A stretch of 64,000 nucleotides of DNA from Neiella holothuriorum (GCF_019457915.1 NZ_JAHZSS010000001.1:310001-374000), one strand, 5' to 3'; counted from the stretch's first letter, positions 9,635 through 19,327 are shown. Made by a program: numbers and translations. The notes: generated from the sequence alone by a model not told the origin.

Positions 9635-10522
9635 TCAATTCAATAATGCTTTGGGTGTGGCTTTGAAATGCCGTTTGAACTCCCGACTAAATTGGGACGG
9701 GCTGCTGTAACCCACCTGATGGGCGGCATCACTGGCACGTTTGCCTTCGTTAACAATCAATTCTTTTGCTTTATTCAACCTGACTTTTTTCAGGTATTGC
9801 AGCGGCGATTCGCGAGTGACTTGCCGAAATGCCCGGTGAAAAGCCGACACACTCATATTGGCGCTAGTCGCCAGCTCATCCACCGTTAGGTTGTCGGCGT
9901 AAGCGGCATGGATGCGGTTCAACACGCGCGCAATTCGTGCGTAATGGCCGTCATGCTGGGCTAAGTCGAACAGCACATGGCCGTTTGGCCCAACTAACGT
10001 GAAATAGATAATCTCGGCCACAATTGCTGGCCCAATAATGCTGGCTTCGGCATCTGTTTGCAGGGCTGTCAGCAAGCGAGCCACAGCATCGGCTAGGCGT
10101 GCATCAAGTTGTGCTGCGCGTAAACCAAGCTCTGGGTTACAGCGTTGGCAGGGGTGCCCGTTGCCAAATCGTAGCAGTTGATCCACTTGTTGATGCAGCA
10201 GCGTAGGATCAACATCGATATTCAGACCCAGTAAAGGCTGCTGTTGCAACGCAAACGCCTCGCATTCAATGGGCATGGGCACGCCCAATACCAAATAATC
10301 ACCTGCGCCATAATCCACGTGTTGATCGGCTAAGTGGATGGTTTTGGATCCTTGACCCAGAATAATGATGCCAGACTGATAAAGCAGCGGCTGCCGCTCA
10401 CAACCTGTGGTTGAACGATAAAAACGTACGCCGGGTACGGTCGTTTCTGCCACGCCTTCCAGTGAATTAAGACGTTGGCTGTCGACGTACGACTGCATTA
10501 AATGTGCAAGCATGATGCTCAT
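9635..10522 (-). CDS. yqhC: AraC-family regulator, YqhC-like
   Basis: About 295 residues. The N-terminal cupin-type effector domain (AraC_N) contains PLLYQSGIIILGQGSKTIHL and DYLVLGVPMPIECE. The C-terminal part has two helix-turn-helix motifs, NLTVDELATSANMSVSAFHR and ASDAAHQVGYSSPSQFSREF. It faces a YqhD-type aldehyde reductase gene, the same divergent layout as E. coli yqhC/yqhD, where YqhC activates yqhD in response to electrophilic aldehydes. The open frame reaches a TTG at 10528; ATG codons at 10522 and 10513 are more likely starts. Assigned by domain content and context together. Confidence 0.8.
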   Translation of the reverse strand: MSIMLAHLMQSYVDSQRLNSLEGVAETTVPGVRFYRSTTGCERQPLLYQSGIIILGQGSKTIHLADQHVDYGAGDYLVLGVPMPIECEAFALQQQPLLGLNIDVDPTLLHQQVDQLLRFGNGHPCQRCNPELGLRAAQLDARLADAVARLLTALQTDAEASIIGPAIVAEIIYFTLVGPNGHVLFDLAQHDGHYARIARVLNRIHAAYADNLTVDELATSANMSVSAFHRAFRQVTRESPLQYLKKVRLNKAKELIVNEGKRASDAAHQVGYSSPSQFSREFKRHFKATPKALLN

Positions 10523-10533
10523 TAGCAAGTTTG

Positions 10534-10555
10534 TTTGTGGTCATGAAACCACAAA
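10534..10555. promoter_or_regulatory. Inverted repeat in the yqhC-yqhD intergenic region
   Basis: Perfect 8-base arms tttgtggt/accacaaa separated by six bases lie directly in front of the yqhC start. Two further elements follow: ttggca and taggca ten bases apart, and ggcaa-n4-ttgcc at 10568-10581. These may be regulator sites for the divergent pair. Binding by YqhC is only inferred from position. Confidence 0.4.
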
Positions 10556-10683
10556 TTGGCAGGAATAGGCAATAAGTTGCCATTTATACCGGTTAATAAT
10601 TAAGTTTATTGACACTAATATGCTTGTCATTGGTTGCGGGTGGCAAGCCCGAACATAACACTGTCAGAACACAGAGGCTGATT

Positions 10684-11835
10684 ATGAAATTTTCATACGT
10701 TAATCCAACTCAGATCCATTTTGGTCAAGGCCAAATTGAGGCGGTTACTGAATCTATTCCATCGACGAGCAAAGTACTGCTGATCTACGGCGGTGGATCT
10801 ATCAAGCGCAATGGCGTTTATGACCAAGTGACTGCCGCTCTGAGTGAACATCAGTGGGTAGAGTTTTCTGGTGTGGAGCCGAATCCAACCCGCGAAACCA
10901 TGGACAAGGCCGTGGCCATTATCAAAGCACAAGGCATTGATTACATTTTGGCAGTTGGTGGCGGCTCAGTGATTGACGGCTCTAAGTTTGCGGCAGCGGC
11001 GGCTAAATATGACGGTGATAGCTGGGATATTATGACCGGCGCGCATCAAGTCACCGAAGCACTGCCCCTTGGCTGTGTACTCACACTGCCAGCTACTGGC
11101 TCTGAGTCTAATGGTGCAGCAGTAGTGACCAAAGCGGCCACCAAAGACAAGTTAGCGTTTATTACGCCAGTGGTTCAGCCAAAGTTTGCGGTGATGGATC
11201 CGGATGTGATGAAAACCTTGCCTGAACGTCAGTTAGCCAATGGTATTGTTGATGCGTGGGTTCATATCTGCGAGCAGTACTTAACTTCCCCAGCAGGCGC
11301 CATGGTGCAAGACGGTTATGCTGAGGCGCTGCTCAAAAATTTACGCGTGCTAGCCAGTCAGTTCGATCAGCGAGACAACGACCAATGGCGAGCTAACTTG
11401 ATGTGGACGGCCAATCAGGCACTTAACGGTTTAATTGGTGCCGGTGTTGCGCAAGATTGGGCGACTCACATGATTGGGCATGAACTCACTGCGTTGTATG
11501 GCGTTGATCACGCCCGCTCATTGGCGATTGTGCAGCCGCACTTATTGCGCAATCAAATGAAATACAAACGTGGCAAGTTAGAGCAAATGGGCCGAAACGT
11601 GTTTGGCTTAACCGGCGGTGATGATTTAGCCGAGCAAACCATCGTCGAAATCGAGCTGTTCTACCACAGCTTGCAAGTGGCAACGCAATTAACCGAGCAC
11701 GAGAGCGACAAGGCACATGCAATCGACGCGGTCATCGGTCAGTTAGAAAACCATGGCTTGTTAGAGCTTGGCGAAAATCAATCGATTACCTTGAGCGAGA
11801 GCCGAGAAATTTTGCAGATGGCCGTTGCAGACTAA
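10684..11835 (+). CDS. yqhD: NADPH-dependent aldehyde reductase (iron-containing ADH family), YqhD-like
   Basis: Group III alcohol dehydrogenase that in E. coli reduces a broad range of toxic aldehydes using NADPH. It has 383 residues, against 387 in E. coli. Metal ligands are Asp190 and His194 (IVDAWVHICEQY), His262 (THMIGHELTA) and His276 (GVDHARSL). The nucleotide-binding loops are YGGGSI and AVGGGSVIDGSKF. LPATGSESNGAAV and QALNGLIGAGVAQDWATHM match YqhD closely. The ATG at 10684 is used; the frame opens earlier at 10609 but only this start fits the family N terminus. Confidence 0.93.
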   Translation: MKFSYVNPTQIHFGQGQIEAVTESIPSTSKVLLIYGGGSIKRNGVYDQVTAALSEHQWVEFSGVEPNPTRETMDKAVAIIKAQGIDYILAVGGGSVIDGSKFAAAAAKYDGDSWDIMTGAHQVTEALPLGCVLTLPATGSESNGAAVVTKAATKDKLAFITPVVQPKFAVMDPDVMKTLPERQLANGIVDAWVHICEQYLTSPAGAMVQDGYAEALLKNLRVLASQFDQRDNDQWRANLMWTANQALNGLIGAGVAQDWATHMIGHELTALYGVDHARSLAIVQPHLLRNQMKYKRGKLEQMGRNVFGLTGGDDLAEQTIVEIELFYHSLQVATQLTEHESDKAHAIDAVIGQLENHGLLELGENQSITLSESREILQMAVAD

Positions 11836-11858
11836 TTTCAAGTGGTTATCAGTGACCA

Positions 11859-11887
11859 ACGGTGTGCTTAAGGCACGCCGTTTTTTT
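11859..11887 (+). terminator. Rho-independent terminator of yqhD
   Basis: Stem acggtgtgc with gcacgccgt (one G-T pair) and a five-base loop, followed directly by seven T residues. Begins 24 bp after the yqhD stop. Confidence 0.85.
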
Positions 11888-11903
11888 AGCTCGTTTGGAA
11901 ATA

Positions 11904-12092
11904 TCAGCGAATGTCATCGGGTGGGAATACAAAGTGCTGCAAGAGGAACTCTTCTTCCAAAGGAGACAGATCAAAGCGCAGCGAAGCCTCTTCGACGGCT
12001 TGGCAGTCATGGGCATGAAAATCAGACATCCAACGAATCGCTTTGCGCAGTGATTCGCCGTGAATCCGTAAACCTGGGTGTTGCGTCAACAT
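11904..12092 (-). CDS. Small hypothetical protein (62 aa)
   Basis: Not recognised as a named family. The sequence begins MLTQHPGLRIHGESLRKAIR and contains WMSDFHAHD and LSPLEEEFLLQHF. It looks like a soluble, helical and acidic protein. Support for reality is a very good ribosome site (GGGGAGG) six bases before the ATG at 12092; the ATG at 12095 is an alternative, and 12110 would place the site inside the gene. It converges on yqhD and lies just upstream of cca on the same strand. Confidence 0.6.
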   Translation of the reverse strand: MLTQHPGLRIHGESLRKAIRWMSDFHAHDCQAVEEASLRFDLSPLEEEFLLQHFVFPPDDIR

Positions 12093-12194
12093 CATCGACC
12101 TCCCCATCATTTAAGTCTAATGGCTTATGATGATTGAGGTGTTCATATTTTGAACAGTGGTTCACGTTTCTGGCAATTAATGCTCAGGCTTGAA

Positions 12195-13439
12195 TTAACC
12201 CTGAAGCTGAATATGGCTGTGGGCTTGTTTGATGTCGGCAACAACGGCGATGCGGCGCTTTCCTAGCTCCTGTCGGATCGCTGGGCCTTTTATGCCATCG
12301 GCAATAATGGCTTGAACATCAACGGCGCTGGCAGCCTGATAGCATTGCCGCAAGTAGTCACCTTGCGGATAAGGCAGGGTTTCAAAGTTTAATCGGCCCC
12401 GATGATCGGCCTCACAGGCCACTAAAAATTCGTTAAAACGCTCTGGCTTACGCCACGCATCGACTTTATCGAGCATGTTCACGATGGTGTCGGGGCGCAA
12501 ATCAAACGATCGATGAACGATGCCGTGCAGCTCGCCAACAAATAAAGCTAAATCACGATGGTCGTTCGGTAACTTGAATCGATCACATATGTCATTGATG
12601 AGCGGCAAACCAAGTTTTTCATGGCCACGGTGCGATGGCCAGTGCTCCGGTGGCGTGATGGCTTTGCCAAGATCGTGGGTGAGTGCGGCGAAACGAATGT
12701 GGCTCTGCTCGGTCAGGTTGGCAGACTGCTCTAGCACCATCATTGTGTGAATACCGGTATCAATTTCCGGATGCCAGCGAACTGGGTTCGGCACGCCGTA
12801 CAAGGCTTCAAGCTCAGGAAACAATACCTCAAGCGCGCCGCATTGACGCAGCGTCTGAAAATAAACTTGCGGGTTTGGCCCCACGAGGCTGCGCTGCGTT
12901 TCTTTCCATACGCGCTCGGCGGTCAGGTGATCAAGCTCGCCATTACCGCTTAATTGGCGCATGAGTGCCAAGGTTTCATCGGCAATGGTAAAGCCATGGC
13001 TATGGTAGCGGGCGGCAAACCGCGCCACGCGCAATACCCGCAGCGGATCTTCCACAAAGGCATCGGAAACATGCCTTAGCACGCGTTCGGCAAGATCGCG
13101 TTGCCCGCCGTAGGGATCAATCAAGCTGCCATCTTCGGCTTGAGCAATGGCATTAATGGTTAAATCGCGCCGGAGTAAATCTTCTTCTAACGTCACATCA
13201 GGGCTGGCATTGACGGTAAAGCCGCCGTAGCCATGGCCTGCCTTGCGTTCGGTACGGGCAAGAGCGTGCTCGTCGTTGGTTTGTGGATGCAAAAATACAG
13301 GAAAGTCTTTGCCAACTTGGGTAAAGCCTTGGGCTAGCATTTGTTCTGGTGTGGCACCCACAACAACCCAGTCCCGATCGATGACCGGGTAGCCAAGTAA
13401 TTGATCGCGAACGGCGCCACCTACCAGAAAAATTTGCAT
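12195..13439 (-). CDS. cca: CCA tRNA nucleotidyltransferase with HD domain
   Basis: Adds or repairs the 3'-CCA end of tRNAs without a nucleic acid template. It has 414 residues (412 in E. coli). The N-terminal polymerase-beta-type domain has [11 protein letters not shown] and the catalytic DRD ([10 protein letters not shown]). Next come the [10 protein letters not shown] and [11 protein letters not shown] segments of the class II head and neck. The C-terminal HD phosphohydrolase motif is [13 protein letters not shown]. The frame remains open to 13595, but the ATG at 13439 gives the canonical [12 protein letters not shown] start and has a GAAGAG site. Confidence 0.96.
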   Translation of the reverse strand: MQIFLVGGAVRDQLLGYPVIDRDWVVVGATPEQMLAQGFTQVGKDFPVFLHPQTNDEHALARTERKAGHGYGGFTVNASPDVTLEEDLLRRDLTINAIAQAEDGSLIDPYGGQRDLAERVLRHVSDAFVEDPLRVLRVARFAARYHSHGFTIADETLALMRQLSGNGELDHLTAERVWKETQRSLVGPNPQVYFQTLRQCGALEVLFPELEALYGVPNPVRWHPEIDTGIHTMMVLEQSANLTEQSHIRFAALTHDLGKAITPPEHWPSHRGHEKLGLPLINDICDRFKLPNDHRDLALFVGELHGIVHRSFDLRPDTIVNMLDKVDAWRKPERFNEFLVACEADHRGRLNFETLPYPQGDYLRQCYQAASAVDVQAIIADGIKGPAIRQELGKRRIAVVADIKQAHSHIQLQG

Positions 13440-13615
13440 ACTGTGCTCTTCACTAACTGCCTGCTTTGGATAGATCGCAAAGCCTACCATTGCTGGAAAA
13501 CATCGTACATCGGAAATCGCTCCCTGATGTTTGACGGCTTGGCCTGCGGGGAGTTGCTTTGACAAGTGTAGGTGCAGGCGATACCTTGACGCCATCGCAA
13601 GGATAGAATGCCATT

Positions 13616-15160
13616 ATGTATACCGAATTTTTCGGCCTGTCTGAGGTCCCGTTTTCCATTGCCCCAGACCCGGCTTACCTGTTTTTAAGTGATCGACACC
13701 GCGAAGCGTTGGCGCATCTGACCTTTGGTTTTAACGATACCGGCGGCTTTGTGCTGCTTACCGGTGAGGTCGGCACGGGCAAAACAACCGTATGTCGTTG
13801 TTTATTAGAGCAACTGCCTGCCAATACTCGTACCGCCTTTATTCTCAATCCGGCACTGGATGCACAAGAGTTACTGGCGGCTATTTGTGATGAATTGCAC
13901 CTGCCTTATGATGCCCATCTGGACACCATCAAGATCTTATTCGATCGGCTTCGTGATCATTTGCTTGAACGTCACGACGATGGCGAAAATACGGTGTTGA
14001 TCATTGATGAAGCACAGCACTTGCGACCGGAAGTATTGGAGCAGCTGCGCTTACTCACCAACTTAGAAACCAATAAGAAAAAACTGTTAAAGGTTGTTCT
14101 CATTGGCCAGCCCGAATTACAAGAGCTGCTGCGCCAGCGCGAATTGCGACAACTTGCCCAGCGCATTACCGCTCGTTATCACCTGTTGCCGTTAAGCCGT
14201 GAAGAAGTGATTCAGTATGTTCAGCATCGCCTTAAAGTTGCCGGTTGCCAGCGTCCTATTTTCACTCGCAATGCACTGAACCAGCTGCATAAGCTCTCTG
14301 ACGGTGTGCCTCGATTAATTAACTTACTGTGTGATCGGGCCATGTTGGCAGCCTATGCGGCGCAGCAGTGGCAAGTGGACGGCAAGTTACTCAAAGCGGC
14401 ATCGCGAGAAGTGCAAGGCTTGGTAGAAGATACCGGCACGCGTAACAATTGGTTGTGGCAGAGCATTTCGGCCGCCGCTTTGGTGGTGATCGCCGTAGTG
14501 ACCATTTGGCAATTCTGGCCCATGCCACAAGCTGAACCCGTGGTTGTTGAGGCTGAAGCAGAGTCGGATTGGTTAGCTAGCGCTCAGCAAAGCCGTAATC
14601 TACCTCAAGGCTTTAAAGAATTAGCAGCAGTTTGGGGCGTGAATGAACCGCGTTCGGATTGCCAGAGCCTGCGCCGTTATGGCCTGCAATGTTTATGGGG
14701 GCAGCAGCCTATTAATCGGCTGCTGGTATTAGAGCACCCAGCGTTGCTGAAACTGGAAGACGAGTCTGGCATGCAGTTTTATGCGGTGTTGGTAGGCGTG
14801 CAAGGTGAGCGCGTGCGCTTGCATATGGCGGGTCAGCAACTTGAAACCGATATGGATTGGCTACTGGCGCATTATCAGGGCTCTTCGGTATTAGTGTGGC
14901 AACCGCCGCAAGGGTATTTGGGTAGCATTGGAACCCATGCTAGCGCATCACAAATTCAGTGGCTTGAAACTCAGTTGAGCTTCCTGCAAGGGCAAGCGCC
15001 GCGAGTACTTCAACAATACGATGCGCAACTTGCCGAACGAATTCGCTGGTTTCAATTAAGTCAGAATTTAGAGCCGGATGGCATTGCTGGTGATCATACG
15101 CTGATCCAGCTCAATGCTCAGATGGGTGATGTGCCCGTTAAGTTATCGCAGGAGTTGTAA
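13616..15160 (+). CDS. gspA: General secretion pathway protein A-type ATPase (ExeA-like)
   Basis: A 514-residue inner-membrane ATPase that, with GspB, places the type II secretion secretin into the cell wall. The N-terminal AAA+ domain has Walker A GEVGTGKT at 50-57 and Walker B VLIIDEAQ near 125. A single membrane helix (SISAAALVVIAVVTIWQFW) lies near residues 284-302. The periplasmic part has a C39-like segment and ends in a peptidoglycan-binding domain (RIRWFQLSQNLEPDGIAGD). MshM of the MSHA pilus shares the AAA+ part, but the periplasmic domains and the adjacent gspB favour ExeA. No other type II secretion gene is in the window. Confidence 0.85.
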   Translation: MYTEFFGLSEVPFSIAPDPAYLFLSDRHREALAHLTFGFNDTGGFVLLTGEVGTGKTTVCRCLLEQLPANTRTAFILNPALDAQELLAAICDELHLPYDAHLDTIKILFDRLRDHLLERHDDGENTVLIIDEAQHLRPEVLEQLRLLTNLETNKKKLLKVVLIGQPELQELLRQRELRQLAQRITARYHLLPLSREEVIQYVQHRLKVAGCQRPIFTRNALNQLHKLSDGVPRLINLLCDRAMLAAYAAQQWQVDGKLLKAASREVQGLVEDTGTRNNWLWQSISAAALVVIAVVTIWQFWPMPQAEPVVVEAEAESDWLASAQQSRNLPQGFKELAAVWGVNEPRSDCQSLRRYGLQCLWGQQPINRLLVLEHPALLKLEDESGMQFYAVLVGVQGERVRLHMAGQQLETDMDWLLAHYQGSSVLVWQPPQGYLGSIGTHASASQIQWLETQLSFLQGQAPRVLQQYDAQLAERIRWFQLSQNLEPDGIAGDHTLIQLNAQMGDVPVKLSQEL

Positions 15161-15904
15161 ATGTCGTACATCTTAGATGCGCTCAAACGCAATGCCAGCG
15201 ATGCGCAAGTGGGTGATGTGCCCAGCTTACATACCCAAGCCGGCATTGATCAGGCTAAGTTGCGCTCGACTTGGTGGCAACCGGCAGTGGCATTGCTACT
15301 GATTGCTGGTGGTTTGAGCTTTTGGTTGCAGCCTTGGACACGCCAACCTGAGCCTGCAGAAATGCAAATTGTTGAAGCGCCAGAGCCGAGAGTCGTGGTG
15401 CTCGATGTTATTGATTACAGTGACTATCAACCACGATCGCCCATTGTTGTGCCAGTGATCGCGCCGCAACCTGCAAAGCCTGTTGTTGAGTTACCACGCG
15501 AGCCTGTTAATGCGGGAATTGCTGACGGTGAACAAGAGCCGTTAGTGGCTGCCGACGAGCAAGAAGAACGACTTGGCGGTGATGCCCTAGCGGCGTTGTT
15601 CAAACAAGCCGTAGAGGCAACACATGATGCCAGTCCGCAAGCACAGCAGGAGGCGGCTACCGCCGATGTGGTGCCGTTAACCCGTAAGTCCCAAAGCTTC
15701 CAAAACCAAGTGCCGGTTATGGAGTTTAGCGCCCACTCGTACTCGTCAGATCCGCGTAAACGTATGGTCAAAGTGAACGGCAACGAAATTCAAGAAGGCG
15801 GCTGGATTAACGATTCGGTGCAAGTTGTTGCCATCTTACCGAACAAGGTCGTGATGGAAATGCAGGGTGAGCAATTTACCTTACCCGCGTTAAGTGACTG
15901 GTAG
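15161..15904 (+). CDS. gspB: General secretion pathway protein B-type protein (ExeB-like)
   Basis: A 247-residue bitopic membrane protein. It has a short cytoplasmic N terminus (MSYILDALKRNASDAQVG), one membrane helix (QPAVALLLIAGGLSFWLQ) and a Pro/Glu-rich periplasmic linker. The conserved C-terminal GspB domain contains FSAHSYSSDPRKRMVKVNG and ends EQFTLPALSDW. Its ATG follows the gspA stop with no gap, so the pair is translationally linked. In Aeromonas, ExeAB form a complex that assembles the secretin multimer. The MSYILDAL start is typical of the family. Confidence 0.88.
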   Translation: MSYILDALKRNASDAQVGDVPSLHTQAGIDQAKLRSTWWQPAVALLLIAGGLSFWLQPWTRQPEPAEMQIVEAPEPRVVVLDVIDYSDYQPRSPIVVPVIAPQPAKPVVELPREPVNAGIADGEQEPLVAADEQEERLGGDALAALFKQAVEATHDASPQAQQEAATADVVPLTRKSQSFQNQVPVMEFSAHSYSSDPRKRMVKVNGNEIQEGGWINDSVQVVAILPNKVVMEMQGEQFTLPALSDW

Positions 15905-15943
15905 TTTTTGAGCACAGCCGAAGTCAAATAACCAAGTGTCTAT

Positions 15944-15981
15944 AAAAACGCCGCTATTGTTTGCACAGTAGCGGCGTTTTT
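15944..15981. terminator. Bidirectional terminator between gspB and putA
   Basis: Perfect 13-base arms aaaaacgccgcta/tagcggcgttttt with a 12-base loop, A-rich on one side and T-rich on the other. It lies between the converging gspB and putA and suits both. Confidence 0.85.
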
Positions 15982-16002
15982 AATTGTTCGGCGTTTGTTT
16001 AA

Positions 16003-19000
16003 CTAGGCGTCGCCCAAACTCAACAAGTTGGCATTACCGCCAATTGCTGTGAGGTTGTTAGTGACGGTACGTTCAGTCACGAAACGTTGCAGGTAGTGTG
16101 GCCCGCCAGCTTTAGGGCCTGTTCCAGATAAGCCCTGACCACCAAACGGCTGTACGCCAACCATGGCGCCAATTTGATTCCGATTGATGTAGACGTTGCC
16201 GACTCGAACTTGTTTGGCAATTCGCTGCGCTAAGCCTTCATTGCGGCTATGGATGCCTAATGTTAAGCCAAAACCTGTGCTGTTAATGTCAGCAATCACT
16301 TGCTCCAATTGGCTCGCTTTATAGCGAACTAAGTGAAGAATGGGGCCAAACTGCTCTTCTGTGAGTTGCTTAATACCATCGATTTCAATCAAGCTAGGTG
16401 GCACAAAATAGCCCGACTGCTTTGACGGCAACGGCGTTTGATATAGCAATTTGCCGTGTTCGCTGATGTGCTCAATGTGCGCCAATAGTTTCTGTTGAGC
16501 GGCACTATCAATCACTGGCCCCAAGTCACTGGCATAACTGGCAGGTAGCCCCACTCGTAGTTCGGCCATTGCGCCTTGTAACAACTCGATGACGCGCTCG
16601 GCAATATCATCTTGCACATACAGCACACGCAAAGCTGAGCAGCGTTGACCTGCACTAGCAAAAGCCGATTGAACGGCATCTTTGGCCACTTGCTCGGGCA
16701 ACGCCGTACTATCGACGATCATGGCGTTCTGACCACCTGTTTCAGCGATTAGTGGCACAATCGCGCCAGCTCTGTTCGCAAGCGCTAAATTAATTCGTTT
16801 AGCGGTGGCCGTGGAGCCGGTGAAACAAACGCCGGCAATGCGTTCATCTTCACTCAATGTTTGGCCAACCTCTGCACCTGGGCCTGGCACCAGCTGAATC
16901 ACCTCATTAGGGAAGCCGGCTTCAAGCATCAATGCCACCGTGCGGTGAGCTATCAGTGACGTTTGCTCGGCGGGTTTTGCCACCACAGTATTGCCAGCGA
17001 CTAACGCTGCGCTGATCTGACCTAAGAAAATGGCCAATGGAAAGTTCCATGGGCTGATGCATGCAAACACTCCGCGACCTTCGAGCGACAAGGTATTCGA
17101 TTCCCCTGTTGGGCCGGGCATTAATTGGGGTTTGGCGAAAAGGGCACGGCCTTGTTGGGCATAATAGCGACAGAAATCGACCGCTTCGCGCACTTCATCA
17201 ATACTGTCTTGCAAGGTTTTACCGGCTTCGCGCACACACAAAGCAATCAATTCATCACTATGTTGCTCGAGCAGATCGGCTAATTTTTCCAGTGCCACGG
17301 CGCGGTGTTCAATCGGCGTTTTATGCCAATTGGCAAATCCCGCGTGAGCGGCAGCAATGGCTAGTTCGGTTAAGTTTCTATCGGCATCGTGTACCTGACC
17401 TACTAGCTCTTGGGGCTGAGCCGGACAGTTAACAGGGCGGCTGCTCGTATCGAGCTGGGTGACACCATTGATCACGGCGCCCGCTTGCCACTCATTGTTT
17501 GACCAAGCCTCTAACGCGGCTAAAAACGGCTCGCGCATGCACGACATGTGTAGATTGATGCCTGCAGAGTTGATGCGATCGCTAAAGAGCGCTTCGGGCA
17601 TCACAATTTGATCGTTGGCCAAGCTCGCTTTTTCTTTTAATTGCAGTACTGGATGAGCTGCAAGTGCTTCAGGGGCAACTTTCGGATCGAGCAATTTGTG
17701 AACAAACGACGTGTTGGCGCCATTTTCAAGGAGTCGGCGCACCAAGTACGGCAGCAAGTCTTTATGATCACCAACGGGTGCATAAATTCGACAGCGAGCG
17801 TTGTGGTTTTGCTTAATCAAGGCGTATAGATCTTCGCCCATGCCGTGTAAGCGCTGGAATTCAAAATCTCGCTCGCCCGCAAAGCTCAGGATGCTAACCA
17901 CGCTATGGGCGTTGTGCGTTGCAAACTGAGGATAAATATTGCCCTTAGTGGCTTCAGAGAGTACATAACGCGCACATGCGAGATAGGAAACATCGGTTGA
18001 TGCTTTGCGCGTGAACACTGGGTAGTAAGGTAAGCCCAGCTGTTGCGAAAGTTTAATTTCACTATCCCAATAAGCGCCTTTTACGAGTCGAATTGGGATC
18101 TCATCACCTTGCTCTTGAGCCAAAGCATTTACCCACTGTAATACCGGCAGGGCGACTTTGGAGTAGGTTTGCACTACCAAGCCCAGCTGCCCCCAGCCTT
18201 GCACGTCAGGGTGGTGGTAGAGGCGTTCAAACAAACGCAGAGCCAACTCTTGTCGGTCCATTTCTTCGGCATCAATGGTGATACCAACATTTAATTCACG
18301 GCCTTTGTTGATTAGCACCAACATGGCATCAAGCATTTCCGATAGCACACGCTCTGCTTGTGGCTCTTCGTAACGCGGATGCAGGGCCGATAACTTAATG
18401 GAGATCGACGCCGAATGAGGGTTGCCACTGCCTCTATGTTCTGCAATTTGTTCAATCGCGGCCATATAAGCGTTGTGGTAACGAGCTGCATCAAGCGCCG
18501 TTAGTGCTGATTCACCGAGCATATCAAAGGAATGCCAGTAGCCTTCTTTACGGTCGGCTTTAGCCGCTTTTAGAGCTGACTTAATGGTGGTGCCAAGCAC
18601 AAATTGTTTGCCCATGATTTTCATGGCGGCATACATGGCTTTGCGGATCACCGGCTCGCCCATTTTACTCACCAACTTGCTGAATAGCTTGTCGGGTTCG
18701 TCATCCAATCCAGCTGGCGAGGCAACGACTTTTCCGGTCAGCATGAGCCCCCAAGTGGACGCGTTGACAAAAAAGCTGTCGCTGGACTTTAAGTGTTGAG
18801 ACCAATCGGCTGTTGATAATTTATCGCGGATTAATGCATCGGCTGTTGCTGGATCAGGAATACGGAGCAGCGCTTCGGCGAGGCACATCAAGATGATGCC
18901 CTCGTGGGTTTCGAGGCTGTATTGTTGAAGAAATGCGTCGAGGCCGTCGCCGGTATTGTTCTGACGAACTTGTTCGATCAGTTGAGCCGCTTGCTCACTA

Positions 19001-19173
19001 TGAGAATGCGCGAGCTGAACATCGTCAGGTAACAGCGCGAGAAGCTGTTTTATGACGTCATTTTCGGGTTGTAAAAAGAAGGCGCTAATGTGCTGTTGGA
19101 TACTATCTGCAGCGATTTTAGCGGGAAACATCAGGCTGCTGGCGTCAGTTGAAATCTCTACTTCCTGAATCAT
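16003..19173 (-). CDS. putA: Bifunctional proline dehydrogenase / L-glutamate gamma-semialdehyde dehydrogenase
   Basis: Oxidises proline to glutamate in two channelled steps using FAD and NAD. It has 1056 residues. The proline dehydrogenase barrel occupies roughly 130-460, with VKGAYWDSEIK and the FAD-contacting RIYAPVGDHKDLLPYLVRR near its end. The aldehyde dehydrogenase domain covers roughly 560-1030, with SPWNFPLAIFLGQ, FTGSTATAKRI, the general-base Glu in AETGGQNA and the catalytic Cys845 in AGQRCSA. It is shorter than E. coli PutA (1320) and lacks the N-terminal ribbon-helix-helix. It should therefore be purely enzymatic and not repress itself. Confidence 0.95.
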   Translation of the reverse strand: MIQEVEISTDASSLMFPAKIAADSIQQHISAFFLQPENDVIKQLLALLPDDVQLAHSHSEQAAQLIEQVRQNNTGDGLDAFLQQYSLETHEGIILMCLAEALLRIPDPATADALIRDKLSTADWSQHLKSSDSFFVNASTWGLMLTGKVVASPAGLDDEPDKLFSKLVSKMGEPVIRKAMYAAMKIMGKQFVLGTTIKSALKAAKADRKEGYWHSFDMLGESALTALDAARYHNAYMAAIEQIAEHRGSGNPHSASISIKLSALHPRYEEPQAERVLSEMLDAMLVLINKGRELNVGITIDAEEMDRQELALRLFERLYHHPDVQGWGQLGLVVQTYSKVALPVLQWVNALAQEQGDEIPIRLVKGAYWDSEIKLSQQLGLPYYPVFTRKASTDVSYLACARYVLSEATKGNIYPQFATHNAHSVVSILSFAGERDFEFQRLHGMGEDLYALIKQNHNARCRIYAPVGDHKDLLPYLVRRLLENGANTSFVHKLLDPKVAPEALAAHPVLQLKEKASLANDQIVMPEALFSDRINSAGINLHMSCMREPFLAALEAWSNNEWQAGAVINGVTQLDTSSRPVNCPAQPQELVGQVHDADRNLTELAIAAAHAGFANWHKTPIEHRAVALEKLADLLEQHSDELIALCVREAGKTLQDSIDEVREAVDFCRYYAQQGRALFAKPQLMPGPTGESNTLSLEGRGVFACISPWNFPLAIFLGQISAALVAGNTVVAKPAEQTSLIAHRTVALMLEAGFPNEVIQLVPGPGAEVGQTLSEDERIAGVCFTGSTATAKRINLALANRAGAIVPLIAETGGQNAMIVDSTALPEQVAKDAVQSAFASAGQRCSALRVLYVQDDIAERVIELLQGAMAELRVGLPASYASDLGPVIDSAAQQKLLAHIEHISEHGKLLYQTPLPSKQSGYFVPPSLIEIDGIKQLTEEQFGPILHLVRYKASQLEQVIADINSTGFGLTLGIHSRNEGLAQRIAKQVRVGNVYINRNQIGAMVGVQPFGGQGLSGTGPKAGGPHYLQRFVTERTVTNNLTAIGGNANLLSLGDA

Positions 19174-19226
19174 GACAAGACCTCATTACATTGTCGGTAG
19201 TGTTGAACGTTGTTGGCAGACATAAC

Positions 19227-19250
19227 AAGGGAGTGTCATGACACCCCCTT
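19227..19250 (-). terminator. Terminator-like hairpin after ygiM
   Basis: Inverted repeat built on gtgtcatgacac with outer aaggg/ccctt arms and one mismatch; the minus strand continues TTGTTATG. It separates ygiM from putA downstream on the same strand. Confidence 0.5.
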
Positions 19251-19327
19251 TGTACTCTGCTCTTGCAATTAACCTAAGCGTTCAACTGAATCGTAATGAG
19301 CTGCCGTTCAGTTTGAGTTGCGTGCCA

